Below are positions 1-10,190 of a stretch of DNA of 64,000 nucleotides, piece after piece. The translations under genes were made by a program, and so were the position numbers. The DNA is from Micractinium sp. NFX-FRZ. Its lineage: Eukaryota; Chlorophyta; Trebouxiophyceae; Chlorellales; Chlorellaceae. The notes below the pieces were generated by a model. The model had not been told where the DNA came from. It made no database searches and saw nothing but the letters and a program-made list of their open reading frames with translations. The stretch is taken from contig JAPTJF010000114.1 in the NCBI GenBank assembly GCA_029339195.1, positions 79,587-143,586 on the forward strand, written 5' to 3'. Each line of letters starts with the position of its first letter. The stretch's first letter is position 1.

Positions 1-739
1 GGGACCCTGTGAAGGGCCGACCAATAAAACCTGCTGGCTGGCTGTGGATGCTGGACAAAGACGGCACTGCGACAGATGTGTAAACTAGATGCAGCGCCCC
101 TTTCCCGCCCCTCTTCCCCTGCTTTCAACTTACTGCATCGCTGCTGACACACCTGCTCTGTGGCTTGATTGCCCCTCATGACATGCTGTTTTGCTTGCTC
201 TGCTCTGACCTTGTACTTTGCACAACACCCAACGGCTGACATTGTGAAACCTAGAACTTGCCTGTGCTAGCCTGCTCTAGCCGAAGAAATTCAACCGCGG
301 CCAAAACCTCTCCCCACCCACCTTGCTTGTCTGTCTGAGCAGGCGCCTTGCCCCGCCCGGAGTCAGGGACTCTCATTTGGATGCCTTAACGCTGCAGCGG
401 CATGCAGGCAGCCCTGACCCCCACATTGAGCCCGTCCTAACCTGACAGCTTCAAGTCCCCCAGATCTGACAAATAATTGTAACAGGCCTATGAGCTTCGA
501 GCGCACGCATTGGAAGCTTCACTGCCAGTGTTGTGGGGTGGGCTCCACCACCCTGCCACCGGCGAGTGGATCCTGCTGAGCTGGACAGGCACTGGTATGG
601 CGGGTGATCTGATGCAGAGGAACCCACAGTTAATGGTGTGCATAAAGTCCATGTCGCTTATAGCCAGACTCTGGCCCAGAGCTGAGGCAGCAGCGGACTA
701 TTGCACCGCCCGCCTAGCCCACCAACCAGCTGCTCAGCA
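1..739. other. Intergenic sequence, no supported gene
   Basis: I see no exon here that joins to a neighbour. Bases 46-84 could encode the tail of an upstream gene (a short DKDG-containing reading frame ending in TAA), but it is too short to call. Confidence 0.4.
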
Positions 740-3700
740 ATGACGGCAACCTCCTCGCCGAAGAAGTACAACAAACCAAACAAGCCACCAGCAATCTCGG
801 GACGAGGGGCGGAGGAGCCCAGCCAACGACTTGCGGGCACCCACCTGACAGCGTGGTTTTGTATAGCGCTCATTGCGGCCACCCTCGCGGCGAGCAGCCG
901 GGCGTTCATTGTTGATGGTGGGTCCGCAGCGGGAGAGCTGGGGGCGGGCGCAAGGCGCCAGGGGTGGGGTCCGGCGCCGGCGGCGGGCCGACTTGACGCT
1001 GGCCAGCTTCCGCCAGTTGAAGATTCGAGGGCGCCTCCTGCGGCAGCTGCCTCAAATGTTCAAAACTGCAGCCAATGTGTGGCAACCTGCTTGCAGGCAC
1101 CGTGCTGCTGCTGCCATGGCGCCCGACGGGAGGCGTGCCGCCCCCGCTGCTGGTGCGTGTGGTACAGGTAGTGGTAGAGGTAGCCTGCCGCCGGGCAATA
1201 AGGGGAGCGGCTGGCCGTTGCGCCTGCCCCGCTCTCAGCTGGCACCTGACTTGCATGCACTGTGATGCCAGCAGCCTCCCAATACTGCAGCGGGCACCTG
1301 CCTGCGCACCCGTCCTGCCCGCCCACCGCAGTGCCGCCCCCCCACGCTGCTGCCGCTGCAGGCCGCCACCGCGCCGCAGCTGCAGCTGCCCTGGCAGCCT
1401 CTGCTGACGGAAGAGGAGCTGCTGAGGGGCACCACTTACTATGGCAGTGGCACGCGGCTACGCAGCCTGGCAAACAAGCTGCTGGCGGGGCAGCCTGTGA
1501 CAGTGGCCACAATCGGCGGCAGCGTGACTACCTCGGCCGTGTTGCATCGGGAGGGCAAAAGCTACTCTGCCCTCCTGTTCCGGTACATCAACAGTACCTT
1601 CCCACACAGGTGGGGCAGGGGTGCTCCTTGTGCATCACAGCACAGCGAGTATATTTGCTGGACGAGCCTGTGCTTGTGTCCAACAGTGCCTGGAGATCGG
1701 CGTTTTGGCAGGGCTGCACCGCAGCCTGCGAATGTGGGCAGTACAGTCCTGCTCTTCATGTGCATGTACCTTCACCCTTAACCACGATGCAGGGATCACG
1801 TGTTCATGAACGGCGGCCTGCCTGGCTCATCTAGCAGCTTCTTTGCTCCGTGCATTGAGCACCTCATCCCAACGGTGAGCCAGCTGCCTGCCGTTACATT
1901 GCCCTGCCGTGCTTGCTGCACGGTACGGCTGCCGCGCATCTTATCCTGTGTGCAACTGATACAGCTGGCCTCCCAGCTCATCATCCAATTATTGGCATGA
2001 ATGTCTTATCCCTAATTCCTACATGCAATGCAGGACGTAGATCTAGGCAAGTCGGAGAGGCAGGCTGGGCTGCACGTTGAAGCGAGTTGTTGTTTGAAGT
2101 TCAGCGCATGGGGGCAGCTCATGCCTGCACTTGCATGAGACGTGTCAGCCAGGATCAAGCTGGGGCTAATCTTGCAGCACTGCCGATGATGTCCCCCACC
2201 CTCCGCCCCCCTACAGTTACTGTGGAGTTTGCAATCAACGACAAGGCAGACGCGTCCTTCTCGTCCCCAGCCCGCCGCTCCTATGAGCAGCTGCTGCGCC
2301 GGCTGCTCACGCTGCCGAGGCAGCCAGCTGTCGTGCTGGTGCACCACTATGCATGGCACATGTCCAGTGGTGACGGCGTGAAGGCAGGACTGTTCTATCG
2401 CGAGCCAGAGGGGCAGCACACGATACTGGGACAGGTGAGTGCAGTACGCCTTTGACATCAAGTCCTGCCACCTGACCGTGCTGGCAGAGGCCGGCCGCGG
2501 ATTGCATGGCACTTCTACAGGTGATTGGCTACATGAGCAAACGCCCCCCTGCTCCCCCCTGCTTCATGCTCCTGGCTGCAGTATTACGACTTGCCGTCGG
2601 TGTCGATGCGAGCAGCTGTGTGGCGGCTGATGCGGGAAGGGGTTGACCTGTTCAAGGTCAGTGCTGGCAGCAGCTGGCAGCATGTGCAACCTGTGTGGCA
2701 CGTGGGGTCACATATAGCAGCTCTGTGGCGACGCTGGTGCCAACATATTGTATTGGATATTGAAAACAACGAGTGACCCTGAAAACATGCATCGAAGCCC
2801 GGGCTCCGCTGCTGCCTGCAGGTGGACAAGGTCACTCGGCCCAGCGGCGGTGCCCTCCCTCAGGCTGCCCCTGAGGAGCGCAGCAGCTACTTTTACGGTG
2901 ACATGTGAGTCAGGCGTGCAGTGGCACTCCGCTGTGCATGCCATTTTGTTGAAAGCACCACTCGAAACGAGCCCGGCCCACAAACAAACGCCTGCCTGAT
3001 TGCTTGCCCCGTTGCTGTGCAGCGGCCACCCCGAGGCGACGGGGCAGCAGGTGCTTGCAGAGCTGCTGACTGCCCCGCTGGCACGAGCAATTGGGGAGGC
3101 AGCCGATGGCATGGAGCTTGCTGGCCGGGCGGACCCGCGCCTCCAAGGCCTGCCTCCCGCCATGATTCCGGACAACCCAGTGGGCTCCACCAGCCTTTGC
3201 GCCATGCTGGTAAGTGCCTGCATGCCGGTCACGCAATCCGCTGCTCAATCTGCACGTTAGGGAGCACTACTGAATGTGCCACGACTGGACCAGTAGGCAC
3301 TGCTCAATCGCTGCGCTGATGAGCTTGCTGCAAGCAGCAGCAGGACAGGCTGCCCAGCTTCCGACCCAACCTGCGCTCCGCCCAACGCCCAACCCCCAAG
3401 CGTGGCCCTTCTGCATTGCAGGAGGACTTTGAGTTTGTGATGAAGGCGAAACAGGGGTTTGAGTTTGTGGCACACAAGCCTGAGGCGCCCACCTTTGCTG
3501 AGCAGAAGTGGAGCTGGACGGGGCAGCACCCGGGTGGGTGGTGGCAGAGCGTGCAGCCAACAGCTACCGCTAGCATGTGCGCTGGGTCTGTTCTGCTGCC
3601 TTCTGCGTGCAGCCCAACAGTTGGATGCCAGGGTGAACCTGAACTGCAATTGCAACCAACCACAAGGACCGCAAGTCTCAGCGCCATGTACTGCTTCTGA

Positions 3701-4335
3701 AGCTGCACACGCCGGGGTCAGGGATCTGCCAACAACCCCGCTGGCTTGCCCATGTCCCTCCTTTGCTAACTATTTCAGCTGACCCCTGCCTGCAGGTGAC
3801 TGGTTGGAGCTTGAGTTCGACTCGCGAGCGACAGATGGCCATGCTCAGGCCAATGCAACGTTGCTGCTGGTTCACCTAATGAGCTACACAGGCATGGGCA
3901 AAGCAGGCATGACCTGCACGAGTGGGTGCCAGTGCCAACCTGGCACCTTTGACGCACAGTGGCCGCGTGCGGCGTCCATCTATTTGACACATCATATGGA
4001 GGTGGGCACGGCTGGCTGGGCTGCCGCAGAAAGAGCAGGAGCTGTCGGGCACACGCTGCAGTGCATGTGTGATCGGCAGGCCATTGCTCGGTTGGGCATG
4101 TGCAATTGCTCCGGTGGGCAGTGCTCCTCTTCAACCTTGCGCCCATCCACCTGCTGTGCTTGAGCAAGTCTTTGCGCCCATCTGCTAAGACCTTGCGCCC
4201 CATCCACCTGCTGTGCATACTTGCTTGCAGGTGACCCAGGCACAGAAGTGCAGGCTTCGAGTCACCATCCAGGATACTCCCAATCGAGAGCAGCATCGCG
4301 TCAGCCTGTCCGCGCTCATGGTGCAGCACATCTGA
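740..4335 (+). CDS. SGNH/GDSL-type hydrolase with N-terminal membrane anchor
   Basis: Predicted ester hydrolase of the SGNH superfamily; the substrate is unknown. Exons read as 740-about 917 (end uncertain), 1362-1609, 1793-1874, 2034-2046, 2217-2434, 2582-2656, 2822-2904, 3023-3209, 3422-3533, 3796-4001 and 4231-4335; phases close from the second exon to the stop. Visible catalytic blocks are TIGGSVTTS (nucleophile Ser), VEFAINDKAD (the Asn block) and GDIGHPEATG (Asp and His, D-x-x-H-P). Exon 1 encodes a hydrophobic stretch (AWFCIALIAATLAA) about 35 residues after the ATG, suggesting a type II anchor or uncleaved signal, so the enzyme would act in the secretory pathway or at the cell surface. 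The intron after the 13-base exon 2034-2046 has a GC donor. The join from exon 1 to exon 2 does not fit in phase with the obvious donor, so an unrecognised exon may lie between 917 and 1361. Confidence 0.75.
4135..4216. repeat. Direct repeat of about 25 bp in the last intron of the SGNH gene
   Basis: Bases 4135-4159 recur at 4191-4216 with one extra C; a partial third copy (TTGCGCCCATC) starts near 4171. The repeat lies inside intron 4002-4230 and ends close to the acceptor. Confidence 0.7.
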
Positions 4336-5696
4336 AACTGTATGCTAAAAATAAATACCTATCTGTACATCCCGAGCTCACTCTCACGCATTGCTCCTGC
4401 CTGCTGCCCCCTTGGTGGTGCTGGCTGGCTCACGCGCGCTGTGTATAACCAGCACATGTTGCTACACTTGTGCACCATTGTCCTTTCCTACGGTATACCC
4501 CGCCTTCTCCTCTGCTTCTCCACATGACACAAATGCCCGCAAGTGACGGACCATCAGACCTGCTATGACCAAACTCCATGTCTGCTCGATTCACTCTGAG
4601 CTTGCACGCTTGATATGCCACATGACTGATTGAATGACTTAACTGACTGTGTGACTCTCACACCGCTTAGGCATTCGGTTTAGAGGCGCTGAACCCAATG
4701 GTCTTTGTTTCTGGAATTGCACCAAGGACGGTGGGCAGTCATCCCCTTGGTGGGTGCTGCCAGCAAGCACACTACCAAAGAGGGCAGCACCCAATTGAAG
4801 GCAATCATCATCCCCTTGGTGGGTGCTGCCAGTGGGCGTACTATTATATAGGCCAGCACATGTGAACCGACAGTGCTTGCAGTGGGTGCTGCCATTAAGC
4901 ACACAGAGGGAGAGGGCAGCACATGCGAACTGCCGCGGCAGTCATCTCCTTGGTGGGTGCTACCGGGGAGCATGGAAGTCAGGTTGACAGCTGCAGCAGG
5001 CTGCACTAGCCTCGACAGTTGCAGCACCATCCAGGACCCAGCTTTGTGATGCCTTCAGTTAGGAGTGGAAAGGCCATGCGGCCGACGGTCTCCCCTGTGC
5101 CCACGTGGGCGGGGGCCGTTGGCGGCGCGCGGCCGCGTGGCGGCGGTCGAGTTTGCTGCCGCCGTCGGCTGCGGTGCCGCAGTTGTTCCGGCCGAACGGC
5201 TGCGGCAGGCCGCCAGCGTTCACGTGCTCAGCCCGTCCTGAGGGCAGTCAAAAGTAGGTTGCATGAGTAGGCTGCATGAAGCCAGATGGATGCGCTTGTC
5301 CATCGGCTGAACTGGTCAGTCCATGTTCAGTTACTCGCTGCCTCTCACTGCGAACCAGATCCTGCGCCTTGGTCTGCTTGAACGCGAACAGCAGGTAGTC
5401 GAGGTGGGTGGACAGGCCTGGCGTTCGGGGCGCGCGGCTTCCCTCGCCGAGCGCTCGCCTTTGGCTCCAGAAACTGCCACGGGAGCCAGGCGCAAACTGA
5501 GCTCGCGCTGCCTGCAGAGAGGGAGCCACCGCCGCCGCCGCCCTGCCGCCGCACCGTCCGCAAGCTGCTTGCGGCCGCTTCTGAGGAGTGGCACCGCTTG
5601 CCCCAGACCCGTTCCAAAAGCATCACAGCTGCCTCTCTTCTTCCTGTTCCACTGAACACTCACTTCAATGCCGTTGTTATATGGGTGCAGGGAGCC
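4336..5696. other. Intergenic region with repeat array and GC-rich segment
   Basis: No exon is supported here. It holds the tandem hairpin repeat at 4741-4967, and a very GC-rich segment (about 5080-5240) that may be promoter or 5' leader of the next gene. Confidence 0.4.
4741..4967. repeat. Tandem array of about 65-70 bp units, each with an inverted GGGTGCTGCC motif
   Basis: The core CTTGGTGGGTGCTGCC recurs near 4745, 4814, 4880 (partial) and 4947 (diverged). The first unit contains a perfect 11-bp inverted pair, 4751-4761 with 4783-4793 (TGGGTGCTGCC / GGCAGCACCCA). Later units keep a shortened version of the same pairing. The array sits between two plus-strand genes. Confidence 0.75.
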
Positions 5697-6888
5697 ATGT
5701 CGCACAGCGAGAAGCTGCAAACATTTGGTGCCCTGGCGGGGGTAGTGGTGGCGGCAGAGCCAGCGGGACTGGACCCCATGGTCGGGCAGGTTTTTACTCG
5801 GCGGTACAAACGAGCAAAGACAGCAGAACCAGACCAAGGTGTGGGGCCGCACAGGTTGCGTCAGCAGGCGGGCGGGCAGGAGGCAGAGGCGGAGCTTCAC
5901 CCGCTGCCTGCTGCGCCGCCCATGCAGCCCGCTGAGCCGTGCGTGCAGCTGCGAGAGCCGCCGCCGCGGCTGCCGCCACTAGCTCCGCAGAAGCTGGGGC
6001 GCCAGCTGCCGCAGCATGCGCAGCTGGGTACCAGCACTCACGGCAGCAGCAGACGGGCAGACTCGGTTATTCTGCGGCTGATGCGAAACAGCGCACGAGC
6101 AGAAGGCACTAGCCCCGCTGGCAGCTCCGTTGCGGCTGCAATGGGCAGCACGGCAGCGGCGCCACGCGCCTGGCATCCGGCAGCGGCGGCATCGGGTGTG
6201 CTGGCTCAGCCGCCTCAGCCGCCGCCACGACAGCAGCAGAATGAGGCGCCACTGCCTCCGCCGCTGCCGCCGCGGCAGAATGTGGCGCCGCTGCCACAGC
6301 AGCAGCAGCCGCGGCAGAATGTGGCGCCGCTGCCACAGCAGCAGCAGCAGAATGTGGTGCGACCACCGCCGCCGCCGCCGAAGCCGCCGCCGCAGCAGCA
6401 GCAGCATGTGCCACCGCCGCCAGCGGCAGCGGAGCACCCACGAAGTGTGCTAGTATGCCTCGCAGAGGCCTGCAACACTCCTGGCGGCCAAGCTGCAGGC
6501 TTGACGCCAGGGCACACAGCGTACCTGGCACTGTCGGTGAGTTGGTCAGATGCTGGGTGGGGGTTAAGCTTCAGGCAGAGGGACAGGAGCAATGCAGCGT
6601 GCGCCCTTGCTCGCTTGAGGTGGGCGATCTGATGCGGCTACGCTCCTGTGCATTTGAGCGGTACTGTGCCCTTCCTGATTTTCTGGGAGTTTTGCCCCGG
6701 GTTTCTGCAGTGGGACAAGCTCAAGGCGGATGAGCAGGCAACGCAGGTGGGTGCGGCTGCTTGACGCCCTTCTTGCCCGCCTGCCTGCTTTGCGCGTCAA
6801 GCGGGACTACTTAGATAACAACGAGCTATTTGAGCTGCGTGTGCTGGTGGAGTGCTCGCTGCACGAGTCCGAGCGCCTCAAGGGCTAA
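5697..6888 (+). CDS. Hypothetical Pro/Gln-rich protein
   Basis: I do not recognise this gene. The main exon is open from upstream of 5697 (first in-frame ATG) to a donor after 6536. A likely second exon is 6715-6750 (starts WDKLKADEQ). A last exon, beginning at about 6806 after a short 55-base intron, encodes RDYLDNNELFELRVLVECSL and ends at TAA 6886-6888. The protein is low complexity at about residues 60-250: proline-rich blocks, runs of Gln, and two copies of PRQNVAPLPQQQQ. No domain, signal peptide or membrane segment is visible. The acidic, ordered C-terminal exon looks more conserved than the rest. The start is uncertain, because GGTGCAG just before the ATG could also be a splice acceptor and an upstream exon may exist. 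Confidence 0.5.
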
Positions 6889-7404
6889 GCTGCCAGCAGA
6901 AGGAGCTTGCTTGTACAGCCCAGGTCCACCAACGTCCACCACCTCTGGGGCGAGTGCCCCTCCTGTCACACTTGCACCACCTGTCCCCAAACTTGCACGA
7001 TGCCACGCTTCAGGCTGCAATGCATCCATGCATTCTGCTTCTCCAACCATCTGTGTGATCCTTATACAGGCAGCTAACTGGAGGTGGTCCTTAATGGCCT
7101 GGCGTTGGGAACTTCCCTTGGAAAGGGATGCCACGTGGGGGGCTGAAGCAGAGAGCCCGTCTGCTAGACATGAGTAAAGGCGTAGTACACATCCCACAAT
7201 GGCTAGATTTGAAGAATACTATCGCAAATAGAATAAAACTGGCAGTGTAAGCTGGCAAGACCCGCGCCACTGGCGGGGACAGCCCCTTCTTTCCTCGAGT
7301 GGTGTGATGTTGACATCAACATTCGCTGTGCTGATCAGTGTGCTTATCTCCAGCAGCCCTGTTCATCGGTGTTGATTTGTATCCTTGAACGTCCCTTTGC
7401 CTTC
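6889..7404. other. Intergenic sequence, nothing recognised
   Basis: No exon, RNA gene or repeat could be supported on either strand. Confidence 0.35.
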
Positions 7405-7773
7405 TCAATTACAGAAATGCACAGGCCGCCAGGAAGGCAAATCGAGGCAGCTGCAACCGGCGTGCACCGTGCGCAACAGTGCACGCATGTCCAGCCCGCC
7501 AGTGCTGGCAGTGGGGATACCGCTGGTGCTTGGCAATGCTGAGGTGGCACCGCTGTTTGCCAGCGCTGAGTACGCCCTGCTGTCGGCAGCTGCCGTGGCG
7601 CTGCCGCCATGCTGCTTGCCGCCTCCCCGGCCTGGCCCGGGCAGCATGCGGGGCATGAGAGGCGTGTGGTAATCCTCGGCTCCCCCAGCCTCATCATCTA
7701 TGTGCGCTGCAAGTTCGGCGGGCTCTGGTAGTGCTGCAAGGGCAGCACCCATCTCCCCTGCAGCCACCTGCAC
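7405..7773 (-). CDS. Possible C-terminal exon of an unrecognised minus-strand gene
   Basis: A minus-strand open frame ends with a stop at 7405 and is preceded by an acceptor-like CAG next to 7773. It encodes an Ala/Gly/Ser-rich segment with an acidic patch (HIDDEAGGAEDYHTPLMP). An upstream exon could lie at about 7810-8060, but I could not join it convincingly. It may be a real terminal exon or a chance open frame in GC-rich sequence. No domain is recognised. Confidence 0.25.
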   Translation of the reverse strand: MQVAAGEMGAALAALPEPAELAAHIDDEAGGAEDYHTPLMPRMLPGPGRGGGKQHGGSATAAADSRAYSALANSGATSALPSTSGIPTASTGGLDMRALLRTVHAGCSCLDLPSWRPVHFCN

Positions 7774-8368
7774 TGGCAGTGCACTGGCTCGTCTGCCCTT
7801 GCCTCAGCCACTGCGCTTTTGCCGCCCCTGTGTAGCGGGCAGGCGACAGCGGCGGGGCGGCGTGCCCACAGAATCCAGAGCTTCTCTGCCTCCTGGTGTG
7901 CAGTTTGGACGGGTTCTGGATGCACAGCTGGCCTTGGAATTGCAAACAGCCTGCCTCAGCAAGCGAACGGCAAGCCGACAGGTGGCCTGCAGCTGGCCTG
8001 CCGCCGACACAGAACACTTGCCTCCCTCCACAATCGGTTTGAATGAGCTGAACTGGCACATACTTTCCCAGGCTGACTCGTCAGTTTAGCTCCCACAACC
8101 CATGTGTTCTCCCCAGCCCTGCCAGGGTACCCAGCCGCCTGGGCTGTTCCCAAATTGGATGGCTCAACTTGCGCAGTAGCTTGCCTGAACCCTTGCCCTG
8201 GAAGCAGGAACTGGCAGCCCCGGTGGCAACCTAGCCACCTAGCCTCTCACATGTGCTCCCTAGTTTGTTGTCCTGCCTTGTGCTCTGCGAGCGGCGAAGG
8301 CTTACACCAGCAGCAGCGGTGTCGCAGGCATTGCCAGAAGCTGGTGGCATCCTTCCTTTCTTCCTGTT

Positions 8369-8521
8369 AGGGAGCAGCTGCCAGGCACAGCGTGATCGCC
8401 ACCGGCGCTCCCACCCCACCCGTGAGCATCAGCGGCGCCCTGAAAGAGCAGTCCCCACTGCTGCCAACGGGTGGGGTGGGAGCGCCGGTGGCGATCACGC
8501 TGTGCCTGGCAGCTGCTCCCT
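8369..8521. repeat. Perfect inverted repeat, 55-bp arms, 43-base loop
   Basis: Arm 8369-8423 is the exact reverse complement of arm 8467-8521; positions i and 16890-i pair throughout. The loop is 8424-8466. The right arm lies in the first recognised exon of the membrane-protein gene and reads naturally as protein (GAPVAITLCLAAAP), so the left arm looks like the inverted copy. Confidence 0.95.
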
Positions 8522-9905
8522 TTGTCTACAGGGTCATCAACCGACCCGTGGTTGACATCTTTGTTGTAAGCGTCCTGCCTAAGCTTCGCGCTGGGGGGAA
8601 ACAGGTGAGCTACTCAGCCTTGCCACTCCTTGCGTCCTTTCCTGCTTGGCTCCAGGGACTACGACAACCCTGCCAGTTGGGCTTTGCCCGGCTCATCACC
8701 CCACTCCCTGCCTGTTGCAACTGGCCGACATAGTGATGGAGCAGGCACTCACGTACGACTCCCACCGGGCGGTTCTGCAAGCTCAGTTCTACTGCATTGT
8801 GCCGGTGTATTGCCTTTGGCTCGTTCTGAAGCTTTTCCCATCCATGAGCGGCGCAGCAGCTGTGGTCAGCACCGCCATACAGTGGTTTGCAAGCGGCTTG
8901 GTGGTAGCGCAGTTCGGGGCGTCCTTTGCGGCACTGTGGTCTGTTCAGGCCGCGCAGCAGAGCACTGCGGAGGCCGCAGCAGACCCACCAGACCCAGCAA
9001 CAGCGGGCGCAGCAGGCGCAGCGGGCGCAGCAGGCGCAGTGGCAGCAGAGGAACAGTCTTTGCTGGACGTGTACACACTCCGTAAGGTGCGGGGGAGACC
9101 TGAATGGGTGGCGGGAAGAGGGGCAGCCTGCACAGCTAGGAACAGGTGTCAGGCTGGAGGCTCGAGGTCCAAACAACTGCCATTGCTGGGTTCCTCCATG
9201 CTCCTTTTTCTCGACCGCAGGACGGCGGGGTGCGGCCCTCACGTGTGGAGCTGGTGCTGGTGCTGGCTCTGGCAGCGGCGGCCATGTGGAGCCCAGGGAG
9301 CATCAGACAGACAGCGCACCGGGTGGGTCTCAGCCTTGAGGCTTTCTCAGTGGGCAGGGAGGTGGAGGGCGGCCTGGGGAATGGGAAGGAGATGGGAGCA
9401 CGTTGTGCCCACCCTGCAGGTGACACTGCTGGCAATGCGGCATGCACGCTGGCAGGCTGCAGGACGCCAGACTGTGCCGCTCTTGCCTGTCCCTGACCTG
9501 CATCACTTGCTTTGTACTCACCCGTCATTCCGACCCTGTTTTGTGCTTGCGCTGCAGTCAGCGACCCAGGCAAGGGGGGTGCTCGGCTGGAGCTGCCTCG
9601 CCGGCTGGGTGCAGGCGCAGGCGCAGGCTGCGGCGGCGGCGGGGTTGCAACCACCAGGCAACCCCCGGCACGAGCTGACGGGCCCTCAGCCCGCTGGCAG
9701 GCAGCTGATTCCCCAGCTGCTGGCGCAGTTCATCACGAGCCTGCGTGCCGTTTTTGCGCATGCTATGAGCGAGCAACAGCCTGGCGGGCTGCAGAGAGAA
9801 GCGGCGGCAATAGCCGGGAGGCGGGAGGCCACTCTTGGCAGAGCAGCTGCACCCCTATATACGCAATGTGAAGCTGTTTCGCAGACCAGCCGAAACATAC
9901 TGTAA
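8392..9905 (+). CDS. Hypothetical multi-pass membrane protein
   Basis: I do not recognise the family. Exon-like segments on one strand: up to 8565 or 8604 (ends VDIFV or RAGGKQ); a long exon from 8734/8745 to 9086; 9221-9322; and a segment from 9420 to the stop at 9903-9905, possibly with one more small intron. Hydrophobic stretches suggest about four membrane segments: APVAITLCLAAAPFVYRVI, FYCIVPVYCLWLVLKLF, IQWFASGLVVAQFGASFAAL and VELVLVLALAAAAMW. Between the third and fourth lies a repetitive Gly-Ala tract (AGAAGAAGAAGA) after an acidic/Gln-rich linker. The start is unclear, because the first part overlaps the perfect inverted repeat. The real first exon may begin after the acceptor-like TCTACAG at 8525-8531 or further upstream. 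The C-terminus is Gln/Ala rich. Confidence 0.45.
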
Positions 9906-10190
9906 CATGATGGCTGCTTCTGTGATGGGCGTCCCAAGGCTAGACTGCCTGCAGTATACAAGGCCAACAACAGCCAGAGCACCGCCACTGGCGGCGGCGC
10001 CCACTGCTGCCGCCAGCGAGGCAGCAGCCAGCTGGCTGTGGGCGCGGTATCGGCATGCATGCATGTCGTTTTGTGCGCACACATTGCTCCGGAGCGATAA
10101 TGGACACCTGAGACGGCCCTACGCCGTGCATGCTCCAATCGCTGCCTCTCTTCTCGCGATTCTGTTTGTCTTGAAGCTTGAGTAGCAGTC
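9906..10190. other. Gap between the membrane-protein gene and UTP10
   Basis: This 285-base interval must contain the UTP10 promoter and 5' leader. No clear core element was identified. Confidence 0.3.

Noticed and set aside
46..84. Short DKDGTATD reading frame ending in TAA, like the end of an EF-hand protein
   Set aside because: Only about a dozen codons, with no second motif and no visible splice partner at the window edge.
8369..8521. Inverted repeat as a transcription terminator
   Set aside because: Eukaryotic context, very long arms and overlap with a coding segment do not fit an intrinsic terminator.
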